Part shown: positions 1 through 8,025 of the stretch, one piece after another
How positions within the stretch are numbered: position 1 is the stretch's first letter
Layout of the letters: each line of letters starts with the position of its first letter
Assembly (NCBI RefSeq): GCF_026625805.1
Contig: NZ_CP113064.1
Location: 434,001-498,000 of the forward strand
Source of the DNA: Brevundimonas sp. SL130
GTDB taxonomy: Bacteria; Pseudomonadota; Alphaproteobacteria; Caulobacterales; Caulobacteraceae
Direction of reading: 5' to 3'
Length of the DNA: 64,000 nt
The notes under the pieces: generated by a model
The model's database searches: none
The model's input: the letters and a program-made list of their open reading frames with translations, nothing else
What the model was told of the DNA's origin: nothing
Made by a program: the position numbers and the translations under genes

Positions 1-609
1 CAACTGGCGGAGGAGAAACCCTTCACCTGGTTCCGGTCGAACATGATCCACAATGTGCCCCTGCCCTATGCGGGCTTCGGCCGGCGGGTCTATCCGGGCT
101 TTGTTCAGCTCTACAGCTTCATGTCGATGAACCAGGAGCGCCACCGCGACGCCCACTGGGACTATTTCAACAGCCTGATCGCCGGCGACGGCGACGGGGT
201 CGACAAGCACGAGGAATTCTATGACGAATATCTGTCGGTGCTGGACCTGACCGAGGAATTCTACCTCCAGACCATCGACATCGTCTTCCAGCAGCATCTG
301 CTGGCCCGGGGCCTGCTGGAGCATCGCGGGCGCAAGGTCGATCTGACGAAAATCAGAGACATCGGCCTGATGACGGTCGAGGGCGAGAAGGACGACATCT
401 CGGGCGTCGGCCAGACCCAGGCGGCGCACGGCCTGTGTTCCAACATCCCCGACGATCAGAGGGTGCTGTACGTCCAGCCCGGCGTAGGCCATTACGGGGT
501 CTTCAACGGTCGTCGTTTCCGCGAAGAGATCTATCCTCGCGTTCGCGACTTCATCGCCCAGAACGAGGCCCGCCTTGGCGTACCGCAACGGTCAGCGGCT
601 GCCGCTTGA
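1..609 (+). CDS. phaZ: Intracellular polyhydroxybutyrate depolymerase, C-terminal part
   Basis: The reading frame is open from base 1, so the 5' end lies outside the window and about 202 C-terminal residues are visible. The sequence matches the C-terminal half of the intracellular PhaZ family (alpha/beta hydrolase fold), which releases 3-hydroxybutyrate from stored PHB granules in the cytoplasm. Visible family features are the aromatic-rich segment around YPGFVQLYSFMSMN, the FYLQTIDIVFQQHLL helix and the conserved ending GVGHYGVFNGRRFR, which contains the likely catalytic histidine. The stop overlaps the next gene by 35 nt in another frame. A phasin gene at 16.4 kb fits a PHB-storing cell. 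The family call is firm; completeness cannot be judged. Confidence 0.88.
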   Translation, partial: QLAEEKPFTWFRSNMIHNVPLPYAGFGRRVYPGFVQLYSFMSMNQERHRDAHWDYFNSLIAGDGDGVDKHEEFYDEYLSVLDLTEEFYLQTIDIVFQQHLLARGLLEHRGRKVDLTKIRDIGLMTVEGEKDDISGVGQTQAAHGLCSNIPDDQRVLYVQPGVGHYGVFNGRRFREEIYPRVRDFIAQNEARLGVPQRSAAAA

Positions 610-1303
610 CGAAGGGGGCGCGGAACCCGGTTCCGGCCCTACGCTGCGACTATCCGTCAATCCCCGCGCGCGGCGCCTGTCGGTGCGGATCGACGCGCGC
701 GCCGGCGAGGCGGTGGTGATCGCCCCGACCGAGCGCGGCCTGGCCCAGGCCGTGGCCTTCGCCCGAAGCAAGTCCGTCTGGATTTTCGAACGTCTGGCGG
801 TGCGGCCCAAGAGCCGACCCTTGCAGCCGGGCCAGGTCATATCGTTGCGCGGCAAGCCCGTGCGGTTGGAGGCGACGCCCGGCGCCGGCGCGGCGCGTCT
901 GGTCGAGGACGGGACCGTCATCCGCTCGGGCGGCGAGGGCGAGGCCTATGCCCGTCGGATCGAGAACCTGTTGAAGCGCGAGGCGCGCAGCACCCTGCTA
1001 GACCGCACCGACCACCATCTGCGCGCCCTGGGCCAGACGCCGGTCACGGTCTCCATCGCCGACACCCGCTCGCGCTGGGGCTCGTGCAGCCCGCATAACC
1101 GCACCATCCGCTACTCCTGGCGCGTCATCATGGCCCCGCCCCCGGTCATCGACTACCTGGCCGCCCACGAGGTCGCCCACCTGGTCCACGCCGACCACAG
1201 CCCGGCCTACTGGTCGGTGGTCGAACGGCTGGTCGGCGACCACAAGCCCTGGCGCAAATGGCTGAAGGACTATGGCGCGGCGCTGCACGCCGTGGGGCGG
1301 TAG
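575..1303 (+). CDS. YgjP/M48-like zinc metallopeptidase (DUF45)
   Basis: A 242-residue protein of the YgjP/DUF45 family, cytosolic metallopeptidase-like proteins related to SprT. The zinc site HEVAH is at residues 198-202, followed by HSPAYW (208-213), which supplies the third ligand in this family. The hallmark RWGSCS is at 168-173. There is no signal peptide or membrane segment. The ATG at 575 lies inside the end of phaZ (35-nt overlap, different frame), so the two genes may be co-transcribed; a shorter start cannot be excluded. The substrate of this family is not established. Confidence 0.85.
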   Translation: MAYRNGQRLPLDEGGAEPGSGPTLRLSVNPRARRLSVRIDARAGEAVVIAPTERGLAQAVAFARSKSVWIFERLAVRPKSRPLQPGQVISLRGKPVRLEATPGAGAARLVEDGTVIRSGGEGEAYARRIENLLKREARSTLLDRTDHHLRALGQTPVTVSIADTRSRWGSCSPHNRTIRYSWRVIMAPPPVIDYLAAHEVAHLVHADHSPAYWSVVERLVGDHKPWRKWLKDYGAALHAVGR

Positions 1304-1314
1304 GCGGCGTCCCA

Positions 1315-1471
1315 GACCCTCTCCCGCTTGCGGGAGAGGTGGCCCGGCGTTCGCGCAGCGAACCAGGGTCGGAGAGGGGAGTCTTCTTCCAAGCAGCAAG
1401 ACTTCCCCCATCGTCAGCCGTCTCGCTGTGCTCGACGAGCTGACACTTCCCCCGCAAGCGGGGGAAGGTCT
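1315..1471. repeat. ~157-bp palindromic intergenic element, copy 1
   Basis: One of three near-identical copies in the window (others at 5884-6040 and 40975-41131). It opens with an inverted repeat CTCTCCCGCTTGCGGGAGAG and closes with CTTCCCCCGCAAGCGGGGGA; its two halves are imperfect inverted copies of each other. It fills the junction between the convergent YgjP-like and PBP1A genes. It could act as a two-way terminator or be a non-autonomous mobile palindrome; both are inference. Confidence 0.85.
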
Positions 1472-1491
1472 GTGGGGGCTTCCCAGGAGGA

Positions 1492-3579
1492 TTAGAAGAA
1501 CAGCGGGTCGCTGCGCTTCTCGGCCGGTTGGCGGCCTTCCGGCTGTTGGTTCGGCGGGTCGCGCGGCGCCGGCTGGGGCGAGGTCGGGCGGGCGACGGGC
1601 TGCGTCGGCTGAACCGGTTGGCCCGGCTCCTCAGCATAGGGGTCGCCGCCCGTGGGATCCTCCGGTTCGATCGGCAGGCCGTCCTCGCCGATGCCCGACA
1701 TCAGGTCGCCGACCGGATCCGGCGCGACCCAGCCCTCGGGCATGGCCGGGCCGTCGGGGATGCGCGGGGCGTTCAGGCGCGGCAGGGCCGCCTCCATGAA
1801 GCCCTTCCAGATGGCGGCAGGCGACGAGCCGCCGGTCACGCCGCGCATGGCCGTATTGTCATCCTTGCCGACCCAGACGGCGGTGACGAAGCCGCCGGTG
1901 TAGCCGACGAACCAGGCGTCCTTGTAGTCCGAGGTCGTGCCCGACTTGCCGGCCAGATCGCGCCCGGCGATGGCCGCGCTGCGCCCAGTGCCCGAGGTCA
2001 TGACCCCGCGCAGCATCTCGTTCATGTAGAAGAGGGCCGGATTGTTGATCGCCTGTCCGCTCTGGCCGCTGGCCCGCTGATAGATGACCCGGCCCTGGGG
2101 GGTGCGGATGCGGCTGATGCCATAGGCCTCGACCCGGCGGCCGCCGTTCGAGAAGGCGTCATAGGCGGTGGCCATCTCCAGCGGCGAGACCTCGACGGCG
2201 CCCAAGGCCATAGCCGGCTCCAGGCCGATCCGGCTTTCGATGCCCAGACGGCGCGCCGCGCGGGCCACGCTGTCGCGCCCGATCTGGTCGGCGACATAGG
2301 CCGCCACCGTATTGATCGACTGGGCCACGGCCTGGGCCAGGGTCATCTCGCCGCTGAAGGTGTTGGAATAGTTCTTGGGCGACCAGTTGCCGATGGTGAT
2401 CGGCTGATCGACCACCGGGGTCTGGGGCGTATAGCCGGCCTCGACCGCCGCCAGATAGACGAAGGGTTTGAAGGCCGAACCCGCCTGACGACGCGCCTCG
2501 ACGGCGCGGTTGAACTGGCTGTCGGCATAGGAGCCGCCGCCGATCATGGCCCGCACCCGGCCGTCGCCGTCCAGGGCGACCAGGGCCGCCTGTTCCACGC
2601 CCTTGCCCTCATCGCGGTTCAGGATGCGGCGCACCGAACGTTCGGCGGCGGTCTGTAGGGTCAGGTCCAGGGTGGTCTCGACCACCATGTCCTCGGTCGG
2701 TTCGCCGACCAGGCTGCGGATCGACTGGTCCAGCCAGTCGATGAAATACTGGGCGTGCTGGGTCGCCAGGGTGCGCGAGACGATGATCGGCTGGGTCACG
2801 GCCTGTTCGCGCTGGGCGGCGGTGATGACCCCGGCCTCTTCCATCTCGTTCAGCACGACGGTGGCGCGGGTGGCGGCCCGCTCGCTTTCGGACACGGGCG
2901 AATAGCGTGACGGCGCCTTCAGCAGCCCGGCCAGAAGCGCAGCCTCGCCGACCGTCAGATCCTTGGCCGACTTGTCGAAATAGCGTTGCGACGCCGCCTC
3001 GATCCCATAGGCGCCCGCGCCGAAATAGACCCGGTTCAAATAGAGGGCCAGGATCTCCTTCTTGGAGAATTTCATCTCCAGCCAGACCGCCAGCATCAGC
3101 TCCTGCACCTTGCGGCGCATATTCTGGTCGGGCGTCAGGAACAGGTTCTTGGCCAGTTGCTGCGTCAGGGTCGATCCGCCCTGGACCACCCGGCCGGCGC
3201 GCATATTGGTGGCCATGGCCCGCATCATGCCGATCGGGTCGAAGCCGGGGTGGTGGTAGAAGCGCCGGTCCTCGATGGCGATGAAGGCCGCCGGCACATA
3301 GTCGGGCAGGGCGTCCAGATCGGCGGGCGGCGCCATCTGGGTGCCCCGGGTGGCGATCAGGGCGCCGTTGCGGTCCAGATAGGTGATCGAGGGCTGTCGA
3401 TCGACATTGTACAGGGTCGAGGTGTCGGGCAGGCCGCGCGCAAACACCGCAAAGAAGACCACCAGGAAGATCAGCCCCCAAACGGCCAGCACGGCGCCCC
3501 AGTAGAGCGCCTTCTGCAACGGCGTGCGGGCCGGCTTTGCGCCGCCCTGCTGTCCGCCCCCGAACCCTGGACCCGCCAT
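1492..3579 (-). CDS. mrcA: Bifunctional penicillin-binding protein 1A
   Basis: A 695-residue class A PBP that polymerises lipid II and cross-links peptidoglycan at the inner membrane. A short Gly/Pro-rich cytoplasmic tail precedes one membrane segment (about 25-47). The GT51 glycosyltransferase domain follows, with EDRRFYHHPGFD (103-114) and GGSTLTQQLAKN (134-145). The transpeptidase domain has SAFK (368-371, nucleophile Ser368), SIN (421-423) and KSGTT (545-549). The C-terminus is Pro/Gln-rich and disordered. The ATG at 3579 gives the usual short N-terminal tail. All catalytic motifs are intact. The symbol is by family; pbp1A or ponA would be equivalent. Confidence 0.95.
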   Translation of the reverse strand: MAGPGFGGGQQGGAKPARTPLQKALYWGAVLAVWGLIFLVVFFAVFARGLPDTSTLYNVDRQPSITYLDRNGALIATRGTQMAPPADLDALPDYVPAAFIAIEDRRFYHHPGFDPIGMMRAMATNMRAGRVVQGGSTLTQQLAKNLFLTPDQNMRRKVQELMLAVWLEMKFSKKEILALYLNRVYFGAGAYGIEAASQRYFDKSAKDLTVGEAALLAGLLKAPSRYSPVSESERAATRATVVLNEMEEAGVITAAQREQAVTQPIIVSRTLATQHAQYFIDWLDQSIRSLVGEPTEDMVVETTLDLTLQTAAERSVRRILNRDEGKGVEQAALVALDGDGRVRAMIGGGSYADSQFNRAVEARRQAGSAFKPFVYLAAVEAGYTPQTPVVDQPITIGNWSPKNYSNTFSGEMTLAQAVAQSINTVAAYVADQIGRDSVARAARRLGIESRIGLEPAMALGAVEVSPLEMATAYDAFSNGGRRVEAYGISRIRTPQGRVIYQRASGQSGQAINNPALFYMNEMLRGVMTSGTGRSAAIAGRDLAGKSGTTSDYKDAWFVGYTGGFVTAVWVGKDDNTAMRGVTGGSSPAAIWKGFMEAALPRLNAPRIPDGPAMPEGWVAPDPVGDLMSGIGEDGLPIEPEDPTGGDPYAEEPGQPVQPTQPVARPTSPQPAPRDPPNQQPEGRQPAEKRSDPLFF

Positions 3580-3658
3580 CGAATATCCTCAAGAACCGCG
3601 CATCGGCGGGATTAGCCTTACGGATGTGTACCCCGTATGAACCGCCGCCGAAACGGCT

Positions 3659-3685
3659 CCGCTCACTTCACGCCAGCGTGAGCGG
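3659..3685 (-). terminator. Candidate terminator hairpin after the hydrolase gene
   Basis: An 8-bp perfect inverted repeat (CCGCTCAC / GTGAGCGG) with an 11-nt loop lies directly after the hydrolase stop codon on the minus strand. No long T-run follows, so intrinsic termination would be weak. Confidence 0.4.
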
Positions 3686-4636
3686 CTATTTCGCCGAAAG
3701 AAAGGCGTCCAGTTCGCCGTAGAAGGCCTGGGGCTGGTCGAACATGATGAAGTGGGCGCTGTCGTCGATCCGCTTCAGGGTCACGCCGGGCAGGCCGGCG
3801 TAGGACATCTGATAGATGGCGTCGGTGATCTGGGGCGTCATGCGCGGGTCGTTGAACTTGACGTACAGCACCTCGGTCGGGGCCGTGATCTTCGTCAGTT
3901 CGGGCCGCAGATCGGTCGTCACCAGTTCGCGGAAGGCGGCGGCCGAGACCTTCTGATCGCTGGTCCGCATGTCCTCCAGCGCCTCTTCGCGGCGGCTCTC
4001 GGTATTGATCATGCCGGTGATGGCCGTGGTCGCCTGGGCGACATAGGCCTCGCGCGGGCTGTTGGCCTGAGCCGCATAGATCTGATCCGCGACCGGCGCC
4101 ACCGCCTCGGCCGTTGTTCCGGGCGGGCCGAACATGGCGCCCATGAAGGGGACCATGTCCACCACCATCAGCTTGCCGACGCTGTCGGGATGACGCGCCG
4201 CCAGCATCAGGCCGATGGTTCCGCCCATCGAGTGACCGACCACGGCGGGCTTCTCCAGACCCTGTTCGGCGATATAGCGGGCGATCTCCTCGGCGACCGG
4301 GGCCGCCACCGGGGTCGGCGCGGCTCCCGTCTGGGCGGCGCCCTCGGCCGGGGCCCCGGCGAAGCCCTGGACGTGGATGCGGTGCACCCGCCAGCCGGCG
4401 CCCAGATGGTCGACCGTGCCCTGCCAGATTTCCGGCGAGGAGCTGAGGCCGGGGATCAGAATGAGGTCGCGACCGCCCGCTTCGCCGTCCACGCGGACAT
4501 GGATGCGGTCGGATGTGAAATCCGCGTGATGATGGCCGTGCGCATGTCCCTTGTCGGGATGAACCCCGTGCCCGTCCTGAGCCTGGACAGTGGTGGCGGC
4601 GAACAGCATGGCGGCGAAACCTAGGACGCGAAACAT
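3686..4636 (-). CDS. Secreted alpha/beta hydrolase with His-rich N-terminus
   Basis: A 316-residue alpha/beta hydrolase. Residues 1-20 form a Sec signal peptide (cleavage probably after VQA), so it is exported to the periplasm or beyond. A histidine-rich stretch follows at residues 23-38 and could bind metal. The nucleophile elbow GHSMGG is at 134-139 (Ser136), the oxyanion-side segment is LIPGLSSSPEIW (60-71), and the catalytic His is probably in DDSAHF near residue 297. The gene is monocistronic, divergent from the Rieske oxygenase gene. The substrate is unknown; ester or C-C bond hydrolysis is typical. Confidence 0.85.
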   Translation of the reverse strand: MFRVLGFAAMLFAATTVQAQDGHGVHPDKGHAHGHHHADFTSDRIHVRVDGEAGGRDLILIPGLSSSPEIWQGTVDHLGAGWRVHRIHVQGFAGAPAEGAAQTGAAPTPVAAPVAEEIARYIAEQGLEKPAVVGHSMGGTIGLMLAARHPDSVGKLMVVDMVPFMGAMFGPPGTTAEAVAPVADQIYAAQANSPREAYVAQATTAITGMINTESRREEALEDMRTSDQKVSAAAFRELVTTDLRPELTKITAPTEVLYVKFNDPRMTPQITDAIYQMSYAGLPGVTLKRIDDSAHFIMFDQPQAFYGELDAFLSAK

Positions 4637-4745
4637 GGCGAAACTCCCCTGCGAGACGGTCCTTATGCCGTCTGTACTTTGTTTTGTAAAGTTCTCTGCT
4701 AGCTGCGGGAGGACAGACCCCGCGTCCCTCTGTTAGAAGGCGCGC

Positions 4746-5876
4746 ATGAAGCCTGCAGACGCTCCCCCCGTCCAGTCCCCGCAAGCCGAAGCCGCCCCGT
4801 CCAAGGCGGGCGCCCAGCCCTTCGGCAAGGGATTCGTCGCCGACGCCTGGTATTTCGTCGCCCTGTCGCGCGACGTCGCCCCGGCCGGTTTGAAACGCTA
4901 CGAGATCATGGGCGAGCCCGTCCTGGTCGGCCGCACCCGCGCGGGCGCCGTCTATGCGATGCGCGACATCTGCCCCCACCGCGCCGCGCCCCTGTCGGCC
5001 GGGAAACTGGTCGAAAAGCCCGGCGAGGGCGAGACCATCGAATGCCCCTATCACGGCTGGCGCTTCCGCCCCGACGGGGTCTGCGCCGCCATTCCGTCCC
5101 TGGTCGAGGACCAGGCGTTCGAGGCCAATCGCATCAAGGTGCGCGCCTTCCCGGTGCGCGAAAGCCAGGGCATGGTCTTCGTCTGGATGGCGTCCGACGC
5201 CCGCAATCCGATGGAGCCGGACCATGAGCCCCCGGTCTTCCCCGGCGTCGTCGGAGGGGGGCCGAAACTGATCGAGACGATGGAGTTCGACAGCCATATC
5301 GACCACGCCGTCGTCGGCCTGATGGACCCGGCCCACGGCCCCTATGTCCATCAGCAATGGTGGTGGCGGTCCGAGCACTCGATGCACGAAAAATCCAAGG
5401 CCTTCGTCCCCGCCGATTTCGGCTGGGCCATGGCGCGCCACGCCCCCTCGTCCAACAGCCGCCTCTACAAGATCCTGGGCGGCGCCCCTGCGACCGAGAT
5501 CAGTTTCCGTCTGCCCGGCTATCGCTGGGAGCATATTCAGGTGGGAGAAAAACAGGTCCTGGCCCTGACCTGCCTGACCCCGATCAGCGAGACCAAGACC
5601 CGCATCACCCAGATCTTCTGGTCCGACCACTGGGTCTTCGACCTGGCCAAGCCCTTCCTGCGCCTGGGGGTGGTCGCCTTCCTCAAACAGGACGGCGGCA
5701 TGGTGAACCTGCAAAACGAGGGCCTGCGCTACGACCCGGCCCTGATCTGGATCGACGACGCCGACAAACAGGCCAAATGGTACCAGCAGCTGAAGCGCGA
5801 ATGGGCGAAAAGCCGCGCCGAAGGGCGGCCCTTCGTCAACCCGATCCAGCCCACGACCCTGCGGTGGAAGAGCTGA
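4746..5876 (+). CDS. Rieske non-heme iron oxygenase, alpha subunit-like
   Basis: A 376-residue oxygenase with an N-terminal Rieske 2Fe-2S domain (CPH at 76-78, CPYH at 100-103) and a C-terminal catalytic domain. The mononuclear iron site is probably formed by residues in the D-H-x(n)-D-x-x-H segment near 180-200 (DHAVVGLMDPAHGPYVH). The family hydroxylates or O/N-demethylates aromatic and related substrates using electrons from a reductase. No reductase or beta-subunit gene is adjacent, so the electron donor must be encoded elsewhere. The substrate cannot be predicted; vanillate-demethylase-like and phenylpropionate-dioxygenase-like proteins are the nearest known types. Confidence 0.85.
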   Translation: MKPADAPPVQSPQAEAAPSKAGAQPFGKGFVADAWYFVALSRDVAPAGLKRYEIMGEPVLVGRTRAGAVYAMRDICPHRAAPLSAGKLVEKPGEGETIECPYHGWRFRPDGVCAAIPSLVEDQAFEANRIKVRAFPVRESQGMVFVWMASDARNPMEPDHEPPVFPGVVGGGPKLIETMEFDSHIDHAVVGLMDPAHGPYVHQQWWWRSEHSMHEKSKAFVPADFGWAMARHAPSSNSRLYKILGGAPATEISFRLPGYRWEHIQVGEKQVLALTCLTPISETKTRITQIFWSDHWVFDLAKPFLRLGVVAFLKQDGGMVNLQNEGLRYDPALIWIDDADKQAKWYQQLKREWAKSRAEGRPFVNPIQPTTLRWKS

Positions 5877-5883
5877 GTTGTAA

Positions 5884-6040
5884 GACCCTCTCCCGCTTGC
5901 GGGAGAGGTGGCCCGGCGTCCGCGCAGCGGACCAGGGTCGGAGAGGGAAGTCTTGCTTAAAGCAAGAAGACTTCCCCCATCGTCAGCCGTCTCGCTGCGC
6001 TCGACGAGCTGACACTTCCCCCGCAAGCGGGGGAAGATCT
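5884..6040. repeat. ~157-bp palindromic intergenic element, copy 2
   Basis: Near-identical to the elements at 1315-1471 and 40975-41131 and in the same orientation. It starts 8 nt after the Rieske oxygenase stop and ends 3 nt before the adenosine kinase stop, so it again fills a convergent junction. Confidence 0.85.
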
Positions 6041-6043
6041 TGA

Positions 6044-7060
6044 TTACAATCTCAACCCGGCTTCAACCGCCAGATCCGCCAGTTTCACCATCGGGCGCGG
6101 GCCCCAGTGGGCGATGACTTCCGACGCGGCCAGCGAGCCCAGCTTGCCGGCTTCTTCCAGCGCCAGACCCCGCGCGACGCCCAGCAGGAAGCCTGCGGCG
6201 TACTGGTCACCGGCGCCGGTGGTGTCGATCACCTTGGCGACCGGATAGGCGGCGACCACGACGCGGTCGGCGCCCTTGATCACGACCGAGCCGTGTTCGC
6301 CGCGCGTCACGGCGGCGATCTCGACGATGGCGGCCAGTTTCGCGGCGGCGGCGTCGAAGTCGTCGGTCTCGAACAGGGCGCCCAGTTCGGCCTCGTTGGC
6401 CAGGACGATGTCGGCCGACTGTTCGATGAAGCTCAGCAACTCGGCGCGCCAGCGGGCCACGACGAAGGTGTCGGACAGGGTGATGGCCACCTTGCGGCCG
6501 GCCTTGTGCGCGGCGGCGGCGGCGCGTTCGAAGGCGGCGCGGGCCGGGGCTGGGTCGAACAGATAGCCTTCCAAATAGACGATCTCGCTGGCGCCGATCA
6601 GGGCCTCGTCGATGTCGTCGGCGTACAGCTGGTTGGCGGCGCCCAGGAAGGTGGCCATGGTCCGCGCCCCGTCCGACAGGACGTTGATCAGGCAGCGGCC
6701 GGTGCCGAAGCCCTTGTCGGCCCCGCCGGTCAGGACCGGGGTGGCGAAATGCACGCCGGCGGCGCGGATGTCGTGGCTGAACACTTCGCCCAGGGTGTCG
6801 TCGGCCACCTTGCCGATATAGGCCGCGCGCCCGCCGAACGAGCCGACGCCCGCCACGGTGTTGCCGGCCGATCCGCCCGAGGCCTCGACCCCCGGCGCCA
6901 TGGCCTCATACAGGGCGGCGCTGCGTTCGGCGTCGACCAGCTGCATGGAGTTGGGGGCCAGGTCCTGGGCCGTCAGGAAGGCGGCGTCACAGGGGCTGAG
7001 CACGTCGACGATGGCGTTGCCGACGGCGCAGACGTCATATTGGGCGGTGTTCTGGGTCAT
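6044..7060 (-). CDS. Adenosine kinase (PfkB family)
   Basis: A 338-residue ribokinase/PfkB-family kinase of the type annotated as adenosine kinase in alphaproteobacteria. It has the N-terminal GNAIVDVL signature (14-21), the substrate-side SGGSAGNT motif and the C-terminal anion-hole motif DTTGAGD (279-285) with catalytic Asp285. It would phosphorylate adenosine released by S-adenosylhomocysteine hydrolase to AMP. Related sugar kinases share these motifs, so the exact nucleoside is inferred. A perfect palindrome lies 43 nt upstream of the start. Confidence 0.85.
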   Translation of the reverse strand: MTQNTAQYDVCAVGNAIVDVLSPCDAAFLTAQDLAPNSMQLVDAERSAALYEAMAPGVEASGGSAGNTVAGVGSFGGRAAYIGKVADDTLGEVFSHDIRAAGVHFATPVLTGGADKGFGTGRCLINVLSDGARTMATFLGAANQLYADDIDEALIGASEIVYLEGYLFDPAPARAAFERAAAAAHKAGRKVAITLSDTFVVARWRAELLSFIEQSADIVLANEAELGALFETDDFDAAAAKLAAIVEIAAVTRGEHGSVVIKGADRVVVAAYPVAKVIDTTGAGDQYAAGFLLGVARGLALEEAGKLGSLAASEVIAHWGPRPMVKLADLAVEAGLRL

Positions 7061-7102
7061 GGTCGCGCCTTAACGGTTGAAGACCCGAACGTCACCCAAA
7101 AA

Positions 7103-7124
7103 CATATAAGGAAGCCCTTATATG
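7103..7124. promoter_or_regulatory. Perfect 9-bp inverted repeat between divergent genes, candidate operator
   Basis: CATATAAGG and CCTTATATG are separated by AAGC in the 92-bp gap between the adenosine kinase and ATP-grasp genes. It is strikingly AT-rich for this genome. The position and symmetry fit a dimeric repressor. Because adenosine kinase belongs to the SAM/SAH cycle, an ArsR-type SAH-responsive regulator is a reasonable but unproven candidate. Confidence 0.55.
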
Positions 7125-7152
7125 CGGCCGCGCCTTGCGATAGGCAGGCGTC

Positions 7153-8025
7153 ATGACCCAGATCGCCGTCCTGACCCCCGATCCCGCCGACAAGTCCTAC
7201 ATCGGGCGCTGGCCCGAGGTGCTGGCCCGGCTGACGGCGACGCTGGAAGGGAGCGGCGCGATCGTCGTCCCCACGCCCTGGACCGATCACGTCGAGGACG
7301 CCTCGGGCCTGGCGGGCCAAGACCTGATCCTGCCGGTCATCGCCTGGGGCTATCACCGCGACCACGCCCGCTGGCTGAAGGCCTGCACGACCTGGACCGA
7401 GGCGGGCCTGCCGGTCGCCAATCCGGCCTCGGTGCTGGGCTGGAACTCGGACAAGACCTATCTGGCCCGTCTCGCCGACAAGGGCGTGCCCATCCCGCCG
7501 ACGCTCTGGAGCGAGGCGATCACCCAGGCCCAGGTGGACGCCGCCTTCACCGAGACCGGCGCCCCCACCCTGATCGTCAAGCCGACCGTCTCGGCCGGCG
7601 CCTTCCGCACCCTGCGGCTGACGCCCGGACAGGTTCTGACCGACGCCCCGCAAGGCCCGGCCATGATCCAGCCCTATCTGAAATTGATCGAGACCGAGGG
7701 CGAGACCTCGCTGCTCTTCTTCGGCGGCCGGTTCAGCCATGCGGTCAACAAGCGGCCGGTCCCCGGCGACTTCCGCATCCAGATTCAGTTCGGCGGCCTC
7801 TATGCCGCCGTGACGCCCGACGACGCGGCCATGGCCCTGGCCGAGCAAGTCCTGGCCGCCATCGACGAGCCGCTGCTGTACGCCCGCATCGACCTGGCGC
7901 GCGACGACGCCGGCGCCTGGGTGCTGATGGAGGCCGAACTGATCGAGCCCGACTTCTATCTGGACTACGACCCGGCGAACGGCGCCGGTTTCGCCCGGGC
8001 CGTCACCGATAGATTAGACGCCTAG
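7153..8025 (+). CDS. ATP-grasp domain protein (RimK/glutathione synthetase-like)
   Basis: A 290-residue cytosolic protein with an N-terminal pre-ATP-grasp region and an ATP-grasp fold. Visible features are [20 protein letters not shown] (about 98-117), the nucleotide-binding lysine segment [10 protein letters not shown] (about 144-153) and the metal-binding acidic pair near the C-terminus ([14 protein letters not shown]). The family ligates a carboxylate to an amine, but the substrate is unknown here. The stop overlaps the stop of the convergent chemoreceptor gene by 3 nt within a CTAG. Confidence 0.75.
   Translation: MTQIAVLTPDPADKSYIGRWPEVLARLTATLEGSGAIVVPTPWTDHVEDASGLAGQDLILPVIAWGYHRDHARWLKACTTWTEAGLPVANPASVLGWNSDKTYLARLADKGVPIPPTLWSEAITQAQVDAAFTETGAPTLIVKPTVSAGAFRTLRLTPGQVLTDAPQGPAMIQPYLKLIETEGETSLLFFGGRFSHAVNKRPVPGDFRIQIQFGGLYAAVTPDDAAMALAEQVLAAIDEPLLYARIDLARDDAGAWVLMEAELIEPDFYLDYDPANGAGFARAVTDRLDA

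Noticed and set aside
3663-6026. A 787-residue minus-strand frame spanning the hydrolase and Rieske genes
   Set aside because: It is a chance fusion of antisense and off-frame sequence running through an intergenic repeat.
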